The position numbers and the translations under genes are program-made. From NCBI RefSeq assembly GCF_019977195.1, contig NZ_AP024643.1:4340001-4404000 (forward strand): a stretch of DNA of 64,000 nt, read 5' to 3'. The notes under the pieces are model-generated. The model searched no databases, was not told where the DNA came from, and saw only the letters and a program-made list of their open reading frames with translations. This DNA is from Arthrobacter sp. StoSoilA2. Lineage in GTDB: Bacteria; Actinomycetota; Actinomycetes; Actinomycetales; Micrococcaceae. Below, in pieces: positions 1 to 8,288 of the stretch (position 1 is its first letter; each line of letters starts with the position of its first letter).

Positions 1-2
1 TC

Positions 3-1421
3 ATGGCCGCTGCGCCTGCGTCGGCGGCATCAGCAACAACCCCTACGGCAGTGGCATCCAGAGTTGCGAATAAAGTGGCCGCGCCTACCACGGTGAATCC
101 CCTGCCCAGCGTGGATCCCATCGGGAACCCTGCAAGCTTCTCTGTCCTGGTCAATAAATCCCGGCCACTGAATCCCGTCAGCTACGCCCCCAGCGACCTC
201 ATCAATGCCCGCGGCTCCGGCCAGTACATGCGGGCCGAAGCCGCTGCCTGGCTCAATGGCCTCTTCCAGGGCGCGGCGGACGCTGGGACCGGCGGCCTGT
301 CGATCGTGAGCGGCTACCGGTCCTATGCCCAGCAACAGCAGGTTTACTCCTACTACGTCAGCATCTACGGCCAGGCCTATGCGGACACCATCTCGGCACG
401 TCCCGGGTACAGCGAACACCAGACCGGCCTCGCCATGGACATCGGCAATGCTGCCGGTTCCTGTGGCCTGAGCACCTGCTTCGGAGACACAGCAGCTGGC
501 AAATGGGTGGCAGCGAACGCCCACAAGTACGGCTTCATCGTCCGGTACCCCAACGGCTACACGGGCACCACCGGGTACAGCTACGAGCCCTGGCATTTGC
601 GCTATGTTGGCGTCGCGTTGGCCACTGATATGAACAGGCGCGGATTCCCGACGCTGGAGCACTATTTCGCCGGAAATCCGGCGGCCGCCGCGAGCATCAA
701 GTCCGGCGCCGACCTCGTAGCTGCCGATTTTTCCGGCCGGATGCTGCGTTATCCCGCGACGGCGGCAGGCGGGTATGGGGCGCCCGTCCAGATCGGTTCG
801 GGCTGGACCGGCTTGAAGCAGGGCTTCGTGGTGGACTGGGACATTGATGGCATTTACGACATCCTTGCGCAGTGGAACAACGGCGTCCTGGGCGTTTACC
901 GTGGCCTACCCGGCGGCGGCTTCGCCGGCCAGGTTGTCGTGGGGAGCGGTGGCTGGGATCGCATGACCATCACCGTGGGCAAGTGGACGCACGCGCACCC
1001 GCGGCCCGGCGTCGTCGGGTATTTTCCGGATGGTGTGCTGCGCTACTACGCCAACACCTTCGGCGGTGCCCTGAGCGCTTCACAGGTCATCGGCAAGGGC
1101 TGGAACGGCATGGAACTGACCATGGCGGACTGGGAGGGCGACGGCGCGAACGACATCCTGGCGAGGACAGCTTCCGGATCCCTGATCAATTACCGGGGAG
1201 ACGGCTGGGCTGGTTTCTTTGGCCCGGCCACCACCGTGGGCACAGGCTGGCAGTACATGCGCATGCTGCTTCCGGGCTTCGGGCTCACCGGTGCAGGCAC
1301 GCGCGGCATCACTGCGCAAACTGCGGACGGCAACCTGTACAACTACGGCCTCGGCAGGGGTTCCTGGACCACCTACGCGCAGGTTGGATCCGGATGGAAC
1401 GGCCTGAAGCTCTTCAAGTAG
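3..1421 (+). CDS. secreted D-alanyl-D-alanine carboxypeptidase (VanY/M15 family) with C-terminal FG-GAP-like repeats, 5' end probably cut
   Basis: The protein probably trims peptidoglycan peptides outside the cell. Residues about 45-215 form an M15/VanY zinc peptidase: SGYRSYAQQQ at 103-112, SEHQTGLAMD with zinc ligands His139 and Asp146, and EPWH with catalytic Glu195 and zinc ligand His198. Residues about 230-472 carry repeats of the type VGSGW...D.DGI.DILA. The first residues are Ala/Thr-rich like the end of a signal peptide, and the window begins two bases before this ATG, so the true start and signal peptide probably lie upstream. The same repeat type occurs in the proteins at 31258-33219 and 48481-49677. 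The peptidase call is firm; the repeats may be a wall or glycan binding module, which is inference. Confidence 0.85.
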   Translation: MAAAPASAASATTPTAVASRVANKVAAPTTVNPLPSVDPIGNPASFSVLVNKSRPLNPVSYAPSDLINARGSGQYMRAEAAAWLNGLFQGAADAGTGGLSIVSGYRSYAQQQQVYSYYVSIYGQAYADTISARPGYSEHQTGLAMDIGNAAGSCGLSTCFGDTAAGKWVAANAHKYGFIVRYPNGYTGTTGYSYEPWHLRYVGVALATDMNRRGFPTLEHYFAGNPAAAASIKSGADLVAADFSGRMLRYPATAAGGYGAPVQIGSGWTGLKQGFVVDWDIDGIYDILAQWNNGVLGVYRGLPGGGFAGQVVVGSGGWDRMTITVGKWTHAHPRPGVVGYFPDGVLRYYANTFGGALSASQVIGKGWNGMELTMADWEGDGANDILARTASGSLINYRGDGWAGFFGPATTVGTGWQYMRMLLPGFGLTGAGTRGITAQTADGNLYNYGLGRGSWTTYAQVGSGWNGLKLFK

Positions 1422-1473
1422 ACATGGTTGCGCGGCTGTCATGAGGACCCGCGCAACTGCGCTAAGCTAGGAC

Positions 1474-1498
1474 TCGCTCCGGCGAATAACCGGAGCGA
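1474..1498 (+). other. stem-loop directly upstream of tRNA-Gly
   Basis: TCGCTCCGG at 1474-1482 and CCGGAGCGA at 1490-1498 form a perfect 9-bp stem with a 7-nt loop, ending two bases before the tRNA. A possible -10 box (TAAGCT, 1463-1468) precedes it, so the stem would lie in the tRNA leader. It could instead end transcription of the carboxypeptidase gene, although no T-run follows. Confidence 0.45.
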
Positions 1499-1499
1499 C

Positions 1500-1573
1500 G
1501 CGGGCGTAGCTCAATGGTAGAGCGCTAGCTTCCCAAGCTCGATACGCGGGTTCGATTCCCGTCGCCCGCTCCA
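1500..1573 (+). tRNA. tRNA-Gly (anticodon CCC)
   Basis: A full cloverleaf can be drawn: acceptor GCGGGCG pairs with CGCCCGC, D-stem GCTC/GAGC, anticodon loop TTCCCAA with anticodon CCC, T-loop TTCGATT on a GCGGG/CCCGT stem, discriminator T1570 and an encoded CCA at 1571-1573. The anticodon stem has one mismatch (T28 with C42). It reads GGG glycine codons. Confidence 0.93.
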
Positions 1574-1575
1574 CC

Positions 1576-1605
1576 ATGACCCCTTGCCTCCGGGCAGGGG
1601 GTCAT
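1576..1605 (+). terminator. terminator hairpin after tRNA-Gly
   Basis: A 13-bp stem (1576-1588 with 1593-1605, one T-G wobble) with a 4-nt loop begins two bases after the tRNA CCA. The following sequence is only moderately T-rich (CTTGTT). Confidence 0.6.
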
Positions 1606-1746
1606 CTTGTTGGGAACCATGTGTGGTCCTGGGCCCTCTTTGCGCGTGAAACCCGGCACTCACCAGATAAGGCCCCGCACCCGTCGACCCCGACGGCCAC
1701 CAAGCCTAAACTCGTAGTTACATCCACCTATCCGGGAGGTCCTCCA

Positions 1747-2208
1747 ATGACTCTCACCGACGATGCTGAGGCGGGTCCACTCGCCGTCATCCACCGCCTG
1801 CTGGAAGCCACGAACAAGCATGATCTGGAAGCCTTGGCCGAATGCTTCGCGCCTGGCTACGTCAATGAGACGCCTGCCCACCCCACCAGGGGCTTCACTG
1901 GCAGGGACGCTATCCGCAGCAACTGGGAGCAGCTCTTCACAGGAGTGCCGAACATCAGAGTTCGAATGGTCTCCCATAGCGTGTCCGGCAACCAAGCTTG
2001 GACCGAGCTGCACATGCAGGGCTCGTGGCGGGATGGCACGCCGCATGAGCTCACCGGCGTCATCATTTTCGGCGTGGAAGAGGGCGTCATCAACAGTGCC
2101 CGGTTCTACATGGAGCCTGTGGAGCACTTCGTTCGGGTTGACGACACCGCGGATCGCGTCAGCCACCGCGTAACGCATGGCCGGCCCGCCGTCGAGCCTG
2201 CACAGTGA
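1747..2208 (+). CDS. SnoaL-like / NTF2-fold protein, 153 aa
   Basis: A single SnoaL-like fold (alpha+beta cone) is suggested by the opening helix ending in HDLEALAECFAPGYV, the GRDAIRSNW segment and the following strands with RVRMVSHSVSGNQAWTE. Such proteins act as small cyclases, isomerases or ligand binders, and the substrate cannot be read from sequence. The ATG at 1747 is chosen because GGGAGGT lies at 1734-1740 with good spacing; an in-frame ATG at 1576 lies in the tRNA terminator and is rejected. It stands alone downstream of the tRNA with no clear functional partner. Confidence 0.7.
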   Translation: MTLTDDAEAGPLAVIHRLLEATNKHDLEALAECFAPGYVNETPAHPTRGFTGRDAIRSNWEQLFTGVPNIRVRMVSHSVSGNQAWTELHMQGSWRDGTPHELTGVIIFGVEEGVINSARFYMEPVEHFVRVDDTADRVSHRVTHGRPAVEPAQ

Positions 2209-2291
2209 GTCAGCCCGATACCAAGCTGCTCAGGCGCGGGGTGTATCGTCAGGAGTCAGGAGCCATTTCGGCTCCGCTCTAGGGAGCCATC

Positions 2292-2426
2292 ATGGGCGAC
2301 AAATCACCGCGCCAAGCTGCATCGAAGAAATCCAGTAAATCCATCAAGGAAAAGCGCGCGGACAAACGGGCCGCCGAGACGCCCGACACTGCGGCCGCGA
2401 AACCCGCAACCGGCCATAAAAAGTGA
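2292..2426 (+). CDS. small basic lysine/serine-rich protein, 44 aa
   Basis: A 44-residue protein starting MGDKSPRQAASKKSSKS, with many Lys, Ser, Ala and Arg residues and no predicted fold. AGGGAG at 2281-2286 serves as ribosome binding site. Its stop TGA overlaps the GTG start of the next gene (GTGA, 2423-2426), so the two are probably translationally coupled. Small basic proteins with a similar beginning are, to my recollection, common and uncharacterised in Actinobacteria. A nucleic-acid binding role is only a guess from charge. Confidence 0.65.
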   Translation: MGDKSPRQAASKKSSKSIKEKRADKRAAETPDTAAAKPATGHKK

Positions 2427-3598
2427 GTGGGGCGCAAGGTCCGCTAAGCATTGGCGTCCTGGGTTCTTCGCTGAAGCCCAACGAGCAACGGCTACCGATC
2501 CACCCTCAACATCTTGAGCGCATTGCTCCGGAACTGCGCCAACGGCTCCACCTTGAATATGGTTACGGCGAACGCTTTGGTGTTCCGGACAGCACACTCG
2601 CCGGGCTTGTGGGTGGGCTGGGGACCCGGCAGGAGCTCATCGCCGGGAACGACGTCATTCTGCTGCCCAAGCCGCAGGTCGAGGATCTTGCGGAACTTCG
2701 GGACGGGCAGACCCTTTGGGGTTGGCCGCACTGCGTCCAGGACGAGGCCATCACCCAACTCGCGATAGATAAAAAGCTAACTCTCATCGCTTTCGAAGCC
2801 ATGAACCACTGGGCTGCCGACGGCGGCTTCGGACTTCACGTCTTCCACAAAAACAACGAGCTTGCCGGATACTGCTCCGTGCTGCATGCCCTGGCTTTGA
2901 CCGGCTCAACGGGTGATTACGGTCGTCGCCTGACAGCAGTGGTCATCGGTTTTGGCGCCACTGCCCGCGGAGCCGTGACAGCGTTGAATGCGCACGGCGT
3001 CCATGATGTCCAGGTCCTGACGAACAGGGGTGTCGCCGCGGTGGGATCTCCGATCCACTCAGTGAGGATCGTGCAGTTCGACCACGACAACAATGCACCC
3101 TTCCTGAGCGAAGTCATCACAGACGGTGGTCGCAAGCCGTTGGCCCCGTTCCTTGCTGCCGCGGACATTGTGGTCAACTGCACCTTGCAGGATCCGAATT
3201 CCCCGCTGACGTATCTGCGGACAGAGGACCTGGCCGATTTCCGGCCGGACAGCCTGATCGTGGATGTGTCCTGCGATCCCGGGATGGGATTCAGCTGGGC
3301 AAGGTCCACAACGTTCGATGAACCCATGTTCCGGGTGGGCGGGCACGTGAACTACTACGCCGTTGACCACAGCCCTTCTTACCTGTGGAACTCGGCCAGC
3401 TGGGAGATCAGCGAGGCTTTGTTGCCATTCCTGGAGACTGTGGCCGCAGGTCCGGAGGCGTGGGAGGCCAATGAGACGATCTCCCGTGCGATCGAGATTC
3501 GCGACGGCGTCATCCGCAACACGGATGTGCTCGAGTTCCAGGGACGCTCCGCGGAGTACCCACACTTGCCGGCTGCGGCGGAAGCGTCCGTAAGCTAA
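2423..3598 (+). CDS. alanine dehydrogenase/PNT-family enzyme, N5-(carboxyethyl)ornithine synthase-like
   Basis: This 391-residue NAD(P)-dependent enzyme resembles the alanine dehydrogenase/transhydrogenase fold. The N-terminal domain has KPNEQRLPIHPQHL (family motif K.E.R.P) and LLPKPQ, followed by GWPHCVQ and ELAGYCSVLHAL. A Rossmann domain with VVIGFGATARGAV lies near residues 172-184. The HCVQ and HKNNELAGYCS segments fit N5-(carboxyethyl)ornithine synthase better than true alanine dehydrogenase, but I cannot separate them without an alignment. The GTG start overlaps the preceding small ORF. A strong bidirectional hairpin follows. Confidence 0.65.
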   Translation: MSGAQGPLSIGVLGSSLKPNEQRLPIHPQHLERIAPELRQRLHLEYGYGERFGVPDSTLAGLVGGLGTRQELIAGNDVILLPKPQVEDLAELRDGQTLWGWPHCVQDEAITQLAIDKKLTLIAFEAMNHWAADGGFGLHVFHKNNELAGYCSVLHALALTGSTGDYGRRLTAVVIGFGATARGAVTALNAHGVHDVQVLTNRGVAAVGSPIHSVRIVQFDHDNNAPFLSEVITDGGRKPLAPFLAAADIVVNCTLQDPNSPLTYLRTEDLADFRPDSLIVDVSCDPGMGFSWARSTTFDEPMFRVGGHVNYYAVDHSPSYLWNSASWEISEALLPFLETVAAGPEAWEANETISRAIEIRDGVIRNTDVLEFQGRSAEYPHLPAAAEASVS

Positions 3599-3613
3599 AG
3601 GCTCCACAGCAAG

Positions 3614-3649
3614 AAGGCAGTGCCTGCGGCTCCCCGCAGGCACTGCCTT
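3614..3649. terminator. bidirectional terminator between convergent genes
   Basis: AAGGCAGTGCCTGCGG (3614-3629) and its perfect complement (3634-3649) form a 16-bp stem with a 4-nt loop. T-rich sequence follows on the plus strand. It separates the dehydrogenase-like gene from the convergent MFS gene. Confidence 0.85.
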
Positions 3650-3673
3650 TCTGCTTGCTTTCGGTTTTTACCG

Positions 3674-5059
3674 CTATGCAGTCTGTGTCCGGTCCACGAT
3701 CCGGAGCACTCGACGCCGGTCACGCAGGTCCACTTTGATGTGCAGGGAAGCCTTCCGGGCCAGCACGACGGCGACAACAGCCGCCGCCGCTGCCGGCACA
3801 CCGCCAGCCACAAGAATGGCCAGGTGCGGCCCCAGGTGCTCGGCCAGCCACCCCATGACGGGGCCGCCAATTGCCTGGCCGCCGATGAGCACAACTAAGT
3901 ACAGGCTCATCACCCGGCCTCGAATGCTCATGTTGGAACTGGTCTGCACCATCTGGTTTGCCGCCGTGAGGAACATGAGGCACCAGAATCCAGCCAGGAC
4001 CATGGAGACGCTGAACCAGACCATGGACGGCATCACGGACGATAGGCAGAGCATCAAGCCGTACAAGCCCGCCGAGAGCACCACCGACCGCAACCGGAGC
4101 TGACGGCGCCGCGTGGACGTAACCGCGCCTATCAGAGCACCGAGCGCAACCATCGCGTTCAGCAGGCCGTAGCCTCCGGCCCCGGCGTCGTACACGTGGT
4201 CCGCGAAGGCCGCCAGCAGCACCGGGAGGCTCATTGCGAAAACAGCCACGAACCCGGCCATCAACCATGGCCAGTAGATAGTGGGTTTGCTGAGCGCGTA
4301 CTGGAGGCCTTCGCGCAGCATGCCCTTCTTGCGGGGCGTCGGCCGGCTAAGATGCAGCTGGTCTTTGCGGAGGATCAAGAGCATGGCCACGGTGGAGCAG
4401 CATGCGACTGCATTTGCCGCGAATGCCCAACCAGCACCCACGGCGGTGAGCAGCCATCCCGCGAGTGCCGGGCCGATCAGGCCACCGAGCTGGAAGGTTG
4501 TTGAGTTCACGCTGATGGCGTTGCGCAGGTACTTGGGACCGACGAGTTCGTTGACGAATACCTGCCGCGCCGGCTGGTCCAGGACGGTCACGAAGCCCAG
4601 GACCAGGGCGATCGCGTAGACGTGCCAGACTTCTACGCGCTGGCTGAGGGAAAGCGCCGCCAAGGTTGCAGCAAGCACGGCTGCCGCGGACTGGCAGATG
4701 ATGAGGATCTTTCGCTTGGCGAAGCGGTCTGCCATCATGCCGCCCCACGGGCCAAGGAACAACGACGGCATGAATTGCAGCGCCACGGTAATTCCGACCG
4801 CGGTGACGGAACCAGAGAGCTGGAGCACCATCCAGTCCTGGGCAATGCGCTGCATCCAGATCGCAATCACGGCGATGAAGTGGCCAATTGCAAAGATCCT
4901 GAAGTTAGGTACTTTCAAGGAGATGAAGGTGTGCCGCCAGGGCAGCTTTTCGCTTACGACGGCGAGTGGCTGGGTGACGGTGTCCGGCGTCTGCGGCGCG
5001 GACAGGGAATCGATGACGGGCTGGCTGACGTTTGCCGCTGAAGGCGGTGGGGGTGCCAA
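3674..5059 (-). CDS. MFS transporter, EntS/MFS_3-like exporter
   Basis: A 461-residue integral membrane protein with about 12 hydrophobic segments. The early segments WMQRIAQDWMVLQLSGS and GPWGGMMADRFAKRK (the MFS loop 2-3 motif G..aDR..rk) and VLDQPARQVFVNELV are typical of the MFS_3 / enterobactin-exporter-like group. It probably exports a small molecule; the substrate is unknown. The start codon is TTG, preceded by GAGGA. It is divergent from the LysR gene, which probably controls it. Confidence 0.8.
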   Translation of the reverse strand: MAPPPPSAANVSQPVIDSLSAPQTPDTVTQPLAVVSEKLPWRHTFISLKVPNFRIFAIGHFIAVIAIWMQRIAQDWMVLQLSGSVTAVGITVALQFMPSLFLGPWGGMMADRFAKRKILIICQSAAAVLAATLAALSLSQRVEVWHVYAIALVLGFVTVLDQPARQVFVNELVGPKYLRNAISVNSTTFQLGGLIGPALAGWLLTAVGAGWAFAANAVACCSTVAMLLILRKDQLHLSRPTPRKKGMLREGLQYALSKPTIYWPWLMAGFVAVFAMSLPVLLAAFADHVYDAGAGGYGLLNAMVALGALIGAVTSTRRRQLRLRSVVLSAGLYGLMLCLSSVMPSMVWFSVSMVLAGFWCLMFLTAANQMVQTSSNMSIRGRVMSLYLVVLIGGQAIGGPVMGWLAEHLGPHLAILVAGGVPAAAAAVVAVVLARKASLHIKVDLRDRRRVLRIVDRTQTA

Positions 5060-5129
5060 AGGTAGTCCTCGGATCGAGAGTTTCGGTGGGATGCCTTTAA
5101 CGCTATGGTTGCCAGCAGCAATTATGGAA

Positions 5130-5140
5130 GCGTATTACGC
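5130..5140. promoter_or_regulatory. candidate LysR binding site and promoter in the divergent MFS/LysR region
   Basis: GCGTATTACGC (5130-5140) is an 11-bp palindrome just upstream of a possible -10 TATAAC at 5142-5147 for the lysR gene. LysR sites are typically interrupted palindromes between divergent genes, which fits, but the motif is short. Confidence 0.35.
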
Positions 5141-5212
5141 CTATAACTAGCATTGCGGATTGCAATGACGCTCCCGCGCTTTCGCAGTTTTTCCACCCTC
5201 CCGAGGAGTTCC

Positions 5213-6067
5213 GTGTTTGAACCTGTCCAGCTCCGCTCCTTCCTGGCCGTCGCAGAGACGCTGAGTTTCACCAAGGCGGCCGAGCGGTTGGGGTTGGCCC
5301 AGCCAACAGTGAGCCAGCACGTCCGCAAGCTTGAAGCCGCCGCCAAGCGGGTCCTGGTGGCCCGTGACACCCGGGAAGTCCGGCTGACGGACAACGGTGA
5401 CGCCATGGCGGGTTTTGCCCGCAGCATCCTTGCCGCCCACGACTCCGCAGCACGATACTTTTCCGGTTCCGCAATGCGGGGCCGCCTCCGGTTTGGCACG
5501 GCGGATGACCTCGCCATCACAGGGCTCCCGCGGATCCTGCGCGAATTCCGGCAACTGTATCCGCAGATCAACCTGGAACTGACCGTCAGCCAAAGCGACC
5601 AACTCTACAAACGCCTCAACGCCGGCCAGCTGGACCTCGTGTTCGTGAAGTGGGTGGCTGGCGCTAAGGAAGGCACCGTGGTCCGGCATGACAACTTCGC
5701 GTGGGTTGGCGTTGAGCAAACCGTCCTGGAGCCGGGCGCGCCCGTGCCGCTGATCGCATACCCCGCGCCAAGCCTGAGCCGGAAGTTGGCCATCGACGCC
5801 CTGGAAGCCGCCGGGCGCACGTGGCGCATCACGTGCAGCACCAAGCAGATCAGCGGCGTACTGGCCGCAGTCCGGGCGGGCATTGGCGTAGCCGTGATGC
5901 CGGCGTCCCTGGTTCCCGAAGACCTCAAAGTCATCACCCAACGATTCGACCTGCCTCCCGTGGGAGATGTCGACTTCACGCTTATCCGCAATCCCCTGGC
6001 CAACGCCGAAGTCATTGATGCGCTAACCCAGGCGATCATGGGCCGGGCGCTGAGCAAGTCGAACTAA
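5213..6067 (+). CDS. LysR-family transcriptional regulator
   Basis: A 284-residue regulator. The N-terminal winged helix-turn-helix is clear (LRSFLAVAETLSFTKAAERLGLAQPTVSQHVRKLE split across residues 6-40), followed by a LysR substrate-binding domain starting near RGRLRFGTADDLAITGLPRIL. The GTG at 5213 is preferred because GAGGAG lies at 5203-5208; an upstream in-frame ATG at 5153 would add 20 residues without a good site. It is divergent from the MFS exporter and probably regulates it and itself. Its stop overlaps the convergent SDR gene by 4 nt. Confidence 0.85.
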   Translation: MFEPVQLRSFLAVAETLSFTKAAERLGLAQPTVSQHVRKLEAAAKRVLVARDTREVRLTDNGDAMAGFARSILAAHDSAARYFSGSAMRGRLRFGTADDLAITGLPRILREFRQLYPQINLELTVSQSDQLYKRLNAGQLDLVFVKWVAGAKEGTVVRHDNFAWVGVEQTVLEPGAPVPLIAYPAPSLSRKLAIDALEAAGRTWRITCSTKQISGVLAAVRAGIGVAVMPASLVPEDLKVITQRFDLPPVGDVDFTLIRNPLANAEVIDALTQAIMGRALSKSN

Positions 6068-6992
6068 CGACTGGGCCGGCCCGCCTGGTGACGGCGTTGC
6101 CCGGCCCACCATTGTGCGATTCGTAGATCACTCAGACCGAATCGACCGTCAGGCAGCGCCGCATGGATCCGATCGACATCGAACCTCAGAACTGGGCGAA
6201 TTTCCTCCGGCAGCTCCGGCGCGAACGGGGAGGGTTCACTGACACCCTCTGCGAGCATCTGTGCTTGTGCTTTTGCAACAAGCGGGACCACCATTGTCCA
6301 CTCCGTGAGCTGCGCAAGTAGGCGGATGGCCCACACCGGGACGGGTAAGTAGACAGGGCGCCTGCCTGCGACTTGTGCAATCCGACGAACAGCCGCGCCA
6401 AGTTCCAGCTCTTCGGCTCCAACAACGGCGACCGTCGGGCTTGGAATCCGCCCCTCAAGGGCAGCAATCAATACGTTGACGGCTTCCTCGACGGGTATCG
6501 GGCGGACTGTCCGCTCACGATAGCCGACAGTGGCGAAAACCGGCCACGTGCGCACGGCCCGAGTCACGTGGTCCACCATGTGATCACCAGGGCCGTAGAT
6601 CATGCCCGCCTTAAGGATGGTGTGGTCGATCCCGGACCGCCGGACGAGTTCCTCGGCGGCCCACTTCGTCTCGTGGTAGGGCGATCCACAGTCAGGCCGG
6701 GCCCTGAGGAAGCTCAGCATAACTATCCGCTTCACACCCGTTCGTCGGGCGGCCTCAATCACAGCCCGGGTACCGTCGACGTGTACGCGATCGAAGGTCT
6801 GGTCTCCGATCTCTCGATTGATACCGGCACAGTGCACCACGACCTCACACCCGGAGAATGCCGCCGTCAGGCATCCGCATCGTCGATCTGCACTCCTGTC
6901 CGCCGAGAGATCACCACTGTGTTCTCGCTGCCTAGACGTGCTGCCAAGTGACGGCCAACAAACCCGGTACCACCGGTAATAGCTACACGCAT
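6064..6992 (-). pseudogene. NAD(P)-binding SDR/epimerase gene split by a frameshift
   Basis: The 5' part starts at ATG 6992 with AAGGAG upstream and encodes an extended-SDR Rossmann start, MRVAITGGTGFVGRHLAARL. It reaches a TGA at 6867-6869. The rest is open in another frame, resuming at the CTG at 6870 as LTAAFSGCEVVVHCAG and continuing to 6064 with YHETKWAAEELV, the YxxxK-type site, and HTILKAGMIYGPGDHM. Restoring one base near GCCTG (6869-6872) rejoins DADA with LTAAF. Only the piece from 6840 is open on its own, and it lacks the cofactor motif. Either the gene is inactivated or the base is a sequencing error; no slippery heptamer is present. The divergent ArsR protein probably regulates it. 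Confidence 0.8.
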
Positions 6993-7011
6993 GACGTTGC
7001 TCCTTCGCTTA

Positions 7012-7052
7012 TTAGCAATGAAGCTAAACTGTATATAGCAATCGTGCTATAT
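7012..7052. promoter_or_regulatory. tandem ArsR operator palindromes
   Basis: ATATAGCA (7033-7040) pairs with TGCTATAT (7045-7052) around a 4-bp centre. A second palindrome, TTAGC (7012-7016) with GCTAA (7023-7027), shares the core TAGCAAT. The pair fills the gap between the divergent SDR start and the arsR start and overlaps the place where both promoters must lie. Confidence 0.6.
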
Positions 7053-7059
7053 TGCAAAC

Positions 7060-7398
7060 ATGGCAGATACGGCATCCGACATCTTCGCCGCACTCGCGCA
7101 TCCTACGAGGCGGCAGATTCTTCAGGACCTCAAGGACGGCGAGTTGGCTGCGGGCGAGATCGCTGCGAGATTCAGCGCCACAGGCCCAACTATTTCCCGC
7201 CACCTGAGCGTGCTCCGCCAGGCAGGCCTGATCGCGGAACGGCGGGACGCCAACCGCATCCTGTACTCACTCGTCGGCGAGCGGCTCGCCCTCTCAGTCG
7301 GCGACTTCCTCTCGACCGTCTGCCCGGAGCAGATCGTGTTGCGTGAGGTCCGGAAGCGCAACACCTCACGCTCGTCGTCGATTTCATCTGAGGCCTGA
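7060..7398 (+). CDS. ArsR-family winged-helix repressor
   Basis: A 112-residue HTH_5 protein with FAALAHPTRRQILQDLKDGE, the recognition region FSATGPTISRHLSVLRQAGLI and the wing RRDANRILYSL. No cysteine pair for metal sensing is visible (only one Cys, in VCPEQ), so it is probably not a metal sensor. It is divergent from the frameshifted SDR gene with two palindromes between, suggesting autoregulation plus control of that gene. Confidence 0.88.
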   Translation: MADTASDIFAALAHPTRRQILQDLKDGELAAGEIAARFSATGPTISRHLSVLRQAGLIAERRDANRILYSLVGERLALSVGDFLSTVCPEQIVLREVRKRNTSRSSSISSEA

Positions 7399-7461
7399 AG
7401 TGATGTGTTCGACAGGCGATACAACCTTACTGGGTAAGCGCATTCCAGTTATCCTGAACAA

Positions 7462-8235
7462 ATGATCGATTTCACGACGTTGGCGGACCTGACGCCCGGC
7501 ATTTGTTCCGTCACCCTGCGGGAGTTGGGGATAGACGACGTCGTGCGCATTTCTGCCGACGCGGGCTTGGCAGGCATCGAGTGGGGCACTGATGTCCATG
7601 TCAGTGACGCCACATCCGCTGCCCATGCCAAGGAGGCCACCGAGGCCGCAGGCCTCAGCGTCATGTCGCTCGGTTCCTATTACCGATCCGGAGCTTTCGG
7701 CGATTTCGAGCCCGTCCTCAGCCTCGCCGCCGCGCTCGGCGCGCGTCGGATCCGGGTCTGGGCCGGGGAGCTTGGTTCAACCGACGCCAGCCAGGAGCAC
7801 TGGGACGCGGTGGTTAAGGACACGCAGCGCATCGCCGATCTGGCCGCGGCACGAGGGACCGCAATCGCCTTCGAGTACCACGGCAACACACTCACGGACT
7901 CCCCCGAAACAACACTTGAGCTCCTGCGGCGTGTGAACCACGCCAACGTCGGCACTTACTGGCAGCCCGCCGTCGGGCTTTCCGACCAGCAGGCGCTGGA
8001 GTCGTTGCACGAAGTCCTCCCCCATCTGGTGGGCGTCCACTGCTTTTCCTGGGGACCTGAGGCTGAACGCCATCCGCTGAGGTCGCGCAAGCTCCTGTGG
8101 CAGACCGTCTCCGATGTCCTTCGCGGCAACGGCAAGGACATGGACATCATGTTGGAGTTCGTTGAGGATGACCTTCCGGACAACGTGCTCAACGACGCCG
8201 CTTTCCTGCACACCATTACGCTCGGGGAAGACTAA
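7462..8235 (+). CDS. sugar phosphate isomerase/epimerase-like TIM-barrel protein
   Basis: A 257-residue member of the xylose isomerase-like/AP endonuclease 2 TIM-barrel family: AGLAGIEWGTDVHV (first metal-side strand), ALGARRIRVWAGELGS, IAFEYHGNTLTDSPE (metal-binding Glu), GTYWQPAVGL and VGVHCFSW. Proteins of this fold isomerise or epimerise sugars or inositols. It stands alone, so no substrate can be proposed. The 63-bp gap from arsR has no terminator hairpin, so co-transcription with arsR is possible. Confidence 0.75.
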   Translation: MIDFTTLADLTPGICSVTLRELGIDDVVRISADAGLAGIEWGTDVHVSDATSAAHAKEATEAAGLSVMSLGSYYRSGAFGDFEPVLSLAAALGARRIRVWAGELGSTDASQEHWDAVVKDTQRIADLAAARGTAIAFEYHGNTLTDSPETTLELLRRVNHANVGTYWQPAVGLSDQQALESLHEVLPHLVGVHCFSWGPEAERHPLRSRKLLWQTVSDVLRGNGKDMDIMLEFVEDDLPDNVLNDAAFLHTITLGED

Positions 8236-8288
8236 CGCCACTTCGACGGCCTCGGAGCGGTCGAAAGCTTACTGGCATCACTTGCGCC

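Noticed and set aside
1576..1746. In-frame upstream start of the SnoaL-like gene
   Set aside because: It begins inside the tRNA terminator stem; the ATG at 1747 has a clear GGGAGGT site.
6867..6872. Programmed frameshift in the SDR gene
   Set aside because: The shift needed is -1 and there is no slippery heptamer or downstream structure; the prfB-type +1 signal does not fit.
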